A stretch of 64,000 nucleotides of DNA from Vasconcelosia minhoensis LEGE 07310. Its GTDB lineage: Bacteria > Cyanobacteriota > Cyanobacteriia > Phormidesmidales > Phormidesmidaceae. Below are positions 63,698 to 64,000 of this stretch, in pieces. The notes beneath the pieces are model-generated. The model made no database searches. It was not told the DNA's origin and worked only from the letters and a program-made list of their open reading frames with translations. Every line of letters starts with the position of its first letter. Position 1 is the stretch's first letter. Both the position numbers and the translations under genes were made by a program. Location of the stretch: NCBI RefSeq assembly GCF_015207255.1, contig NZ_JADEXG010000015.1, forward strand, positions 26,913-90,912. Reading direction: 5' to 3'.

Positions 63698-64000
63698 TCA
63701 GCTCGAACGCTCTATTAGCCAACTCTGTAAGTCCGTTAAGCTGGCAAAATCCAGTACAGCCTCACTCAGCTCCTCCAGCTCAGATAGGGGTAACGCCGAC
63801 ACTGAAGCCTGCATCTCCTCCGAAAGTTCGCCAAACCGCTTCCTCAGCAGTCGAAAGCTCAGGTGAACTGCCTCTTCCTGACGACCTTCCTGACGACCTT
63901 CCTGACGACCTTCCTGACGACCTTCCTGACGACCTTCCTGACGACCTTCCTGACGACCTTCCTGACGACCTTCCTGACGACCTTCCTGACGACCTTCCTG
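63698..64000 (-). CDS. 3' end of Rpn family / DUF4351 protein (partial)
   Basis: The minus-strand frame runs off the window edge at 64000 and stops at 63700-63698. It consists of QEGR repeats, then EEAVHLSFRLLRKRFGELSE, SEELSEAVLDFASL-like helices and SWLIERSS, the DUF4351 ending found in cyanobacterial Rpn-type PD-(D/E)XK proteins. The nuclease part is outside the window. The repeated linker is a common place of length variation in these proteins. Confidence 0.75.
   Translation of the reverse strand, partial: QEGRQEGRQEGRQEGRQEGRQEGRQEGRQEGRQEGRQEGRQEEAVHLSFRLLRKRFGELSEEMQASVSALPLSELEELSEAVLDFASLTDLQSWLIERSS
63874..64000. repeat. 12-bp tandem repeat array
   Basis: The unit cttcctgacgac repeats about 10.6 times without visible change and continues past the window end. 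On the minus strand it encodes (QEGR)n in the linker of the DUF4351 protein. Perfect identity of units suggests recent slippage expansion. Confidence 0.9.

Noticed and set aside
63874..64000. CRISPR array
   Set aside because: The repeats are contiguous 12-bp units with no spacers and they keep a coding frame (QEGR)n.

Overview
The window looks like a chromosomal piece of a cyanobacterium. The octamer GCGATCGC (HIP1) and its core CGATCG recur throughout, and the gene families fit: Uma2 nucleases, PEP-CTERM proteins, hgl/PUFA-type fatty-acyl synthases and DUF4351 proteins. I cannot name the species. No rRNA, tRNA or CRISPR array was seen.

Left part (1-12 kb): mixed metabolic and accessory genes. 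These are a Tat/lipoprotein ABC solute-binding protein, a Uma2 nuclease, a radical SAM protein, an APH-type kinase with a DOMON-like partner, a divergent bdcR/bdcA-like pair, a PIN-domain toxin-antitoxin pair, a frameshifted PD-(D/E)XK nuclease, a C26 glutamine amidotransferase and an aldo/keto reductase. Several gene remnants lie here (AHSA1/SRPBCC, alpha/beta hydrolase, Uma2).

Centre (about 11.8-56 kb): a large hybrid biosynthetic locus. On the minus strand, reading from 50 kb downward, it encodes a PUFA/heterocyst-glycolipid-type synthase: KS-AT-ACP, then a ketoreductase split over two reading frames, KR-DH, CLF-AT-DH-DH, a PfaD-type enoyl reductase and a free ACP. Three modular PKS proteins follow (KS-AT-DH-KR-ACP, KS-AT-KR-ACP, KS-AT-ACP-C-carrier), then an NRPS protein with the order adenylation-condensation and no carrier. 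The adenylation pocket reads as serine-like. An MFS exporter and, further on, a type II thioesterase lie downstream. Divergently (+ strand, 50.8-56.2 kb) sit a PAS histidine kinase, a REC-AraC regulator, a short NHLP-leader-like peptide, an FAD oxidoreductase and a Sfp-type phosphopantetheinyl transferase. The simplest reading is a fatty acyl chain built by the PUFA-like enzymes, extended by three PKS modules and joined to serine. The product is unknown to me.

Three features of the locus stand out. The first synthase gene runs into an A10 tract that switches between ending after the ACP and continuing into the KR half-domain. Two of the three modular AT domains have glycine in place of the catalytic serine and lack the middle of the domain. 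The serine-type A domain must load a carrier on another protein. The stretch 12.6-18.9 kb (DinB, epimerase, two exported proteins, DUF4386-like protein, MFS) is visibly more AT-rich and almost free of HIP1, suggesting a different origin.

Right part (56-64 kb): a wHTH-like basic protein, a periplasmic cupin, a LysR remnant, an EamA exporter, a GH13 alpha-amylase/trehalose synthase-like enzyme, a di-haem oxidoreductase plus imelysin pair (iron-related), a YfcF-like glutathione transferase, and the 3' end of an Rpn/DUF4351 gene ending in a 12-bp repeat array.
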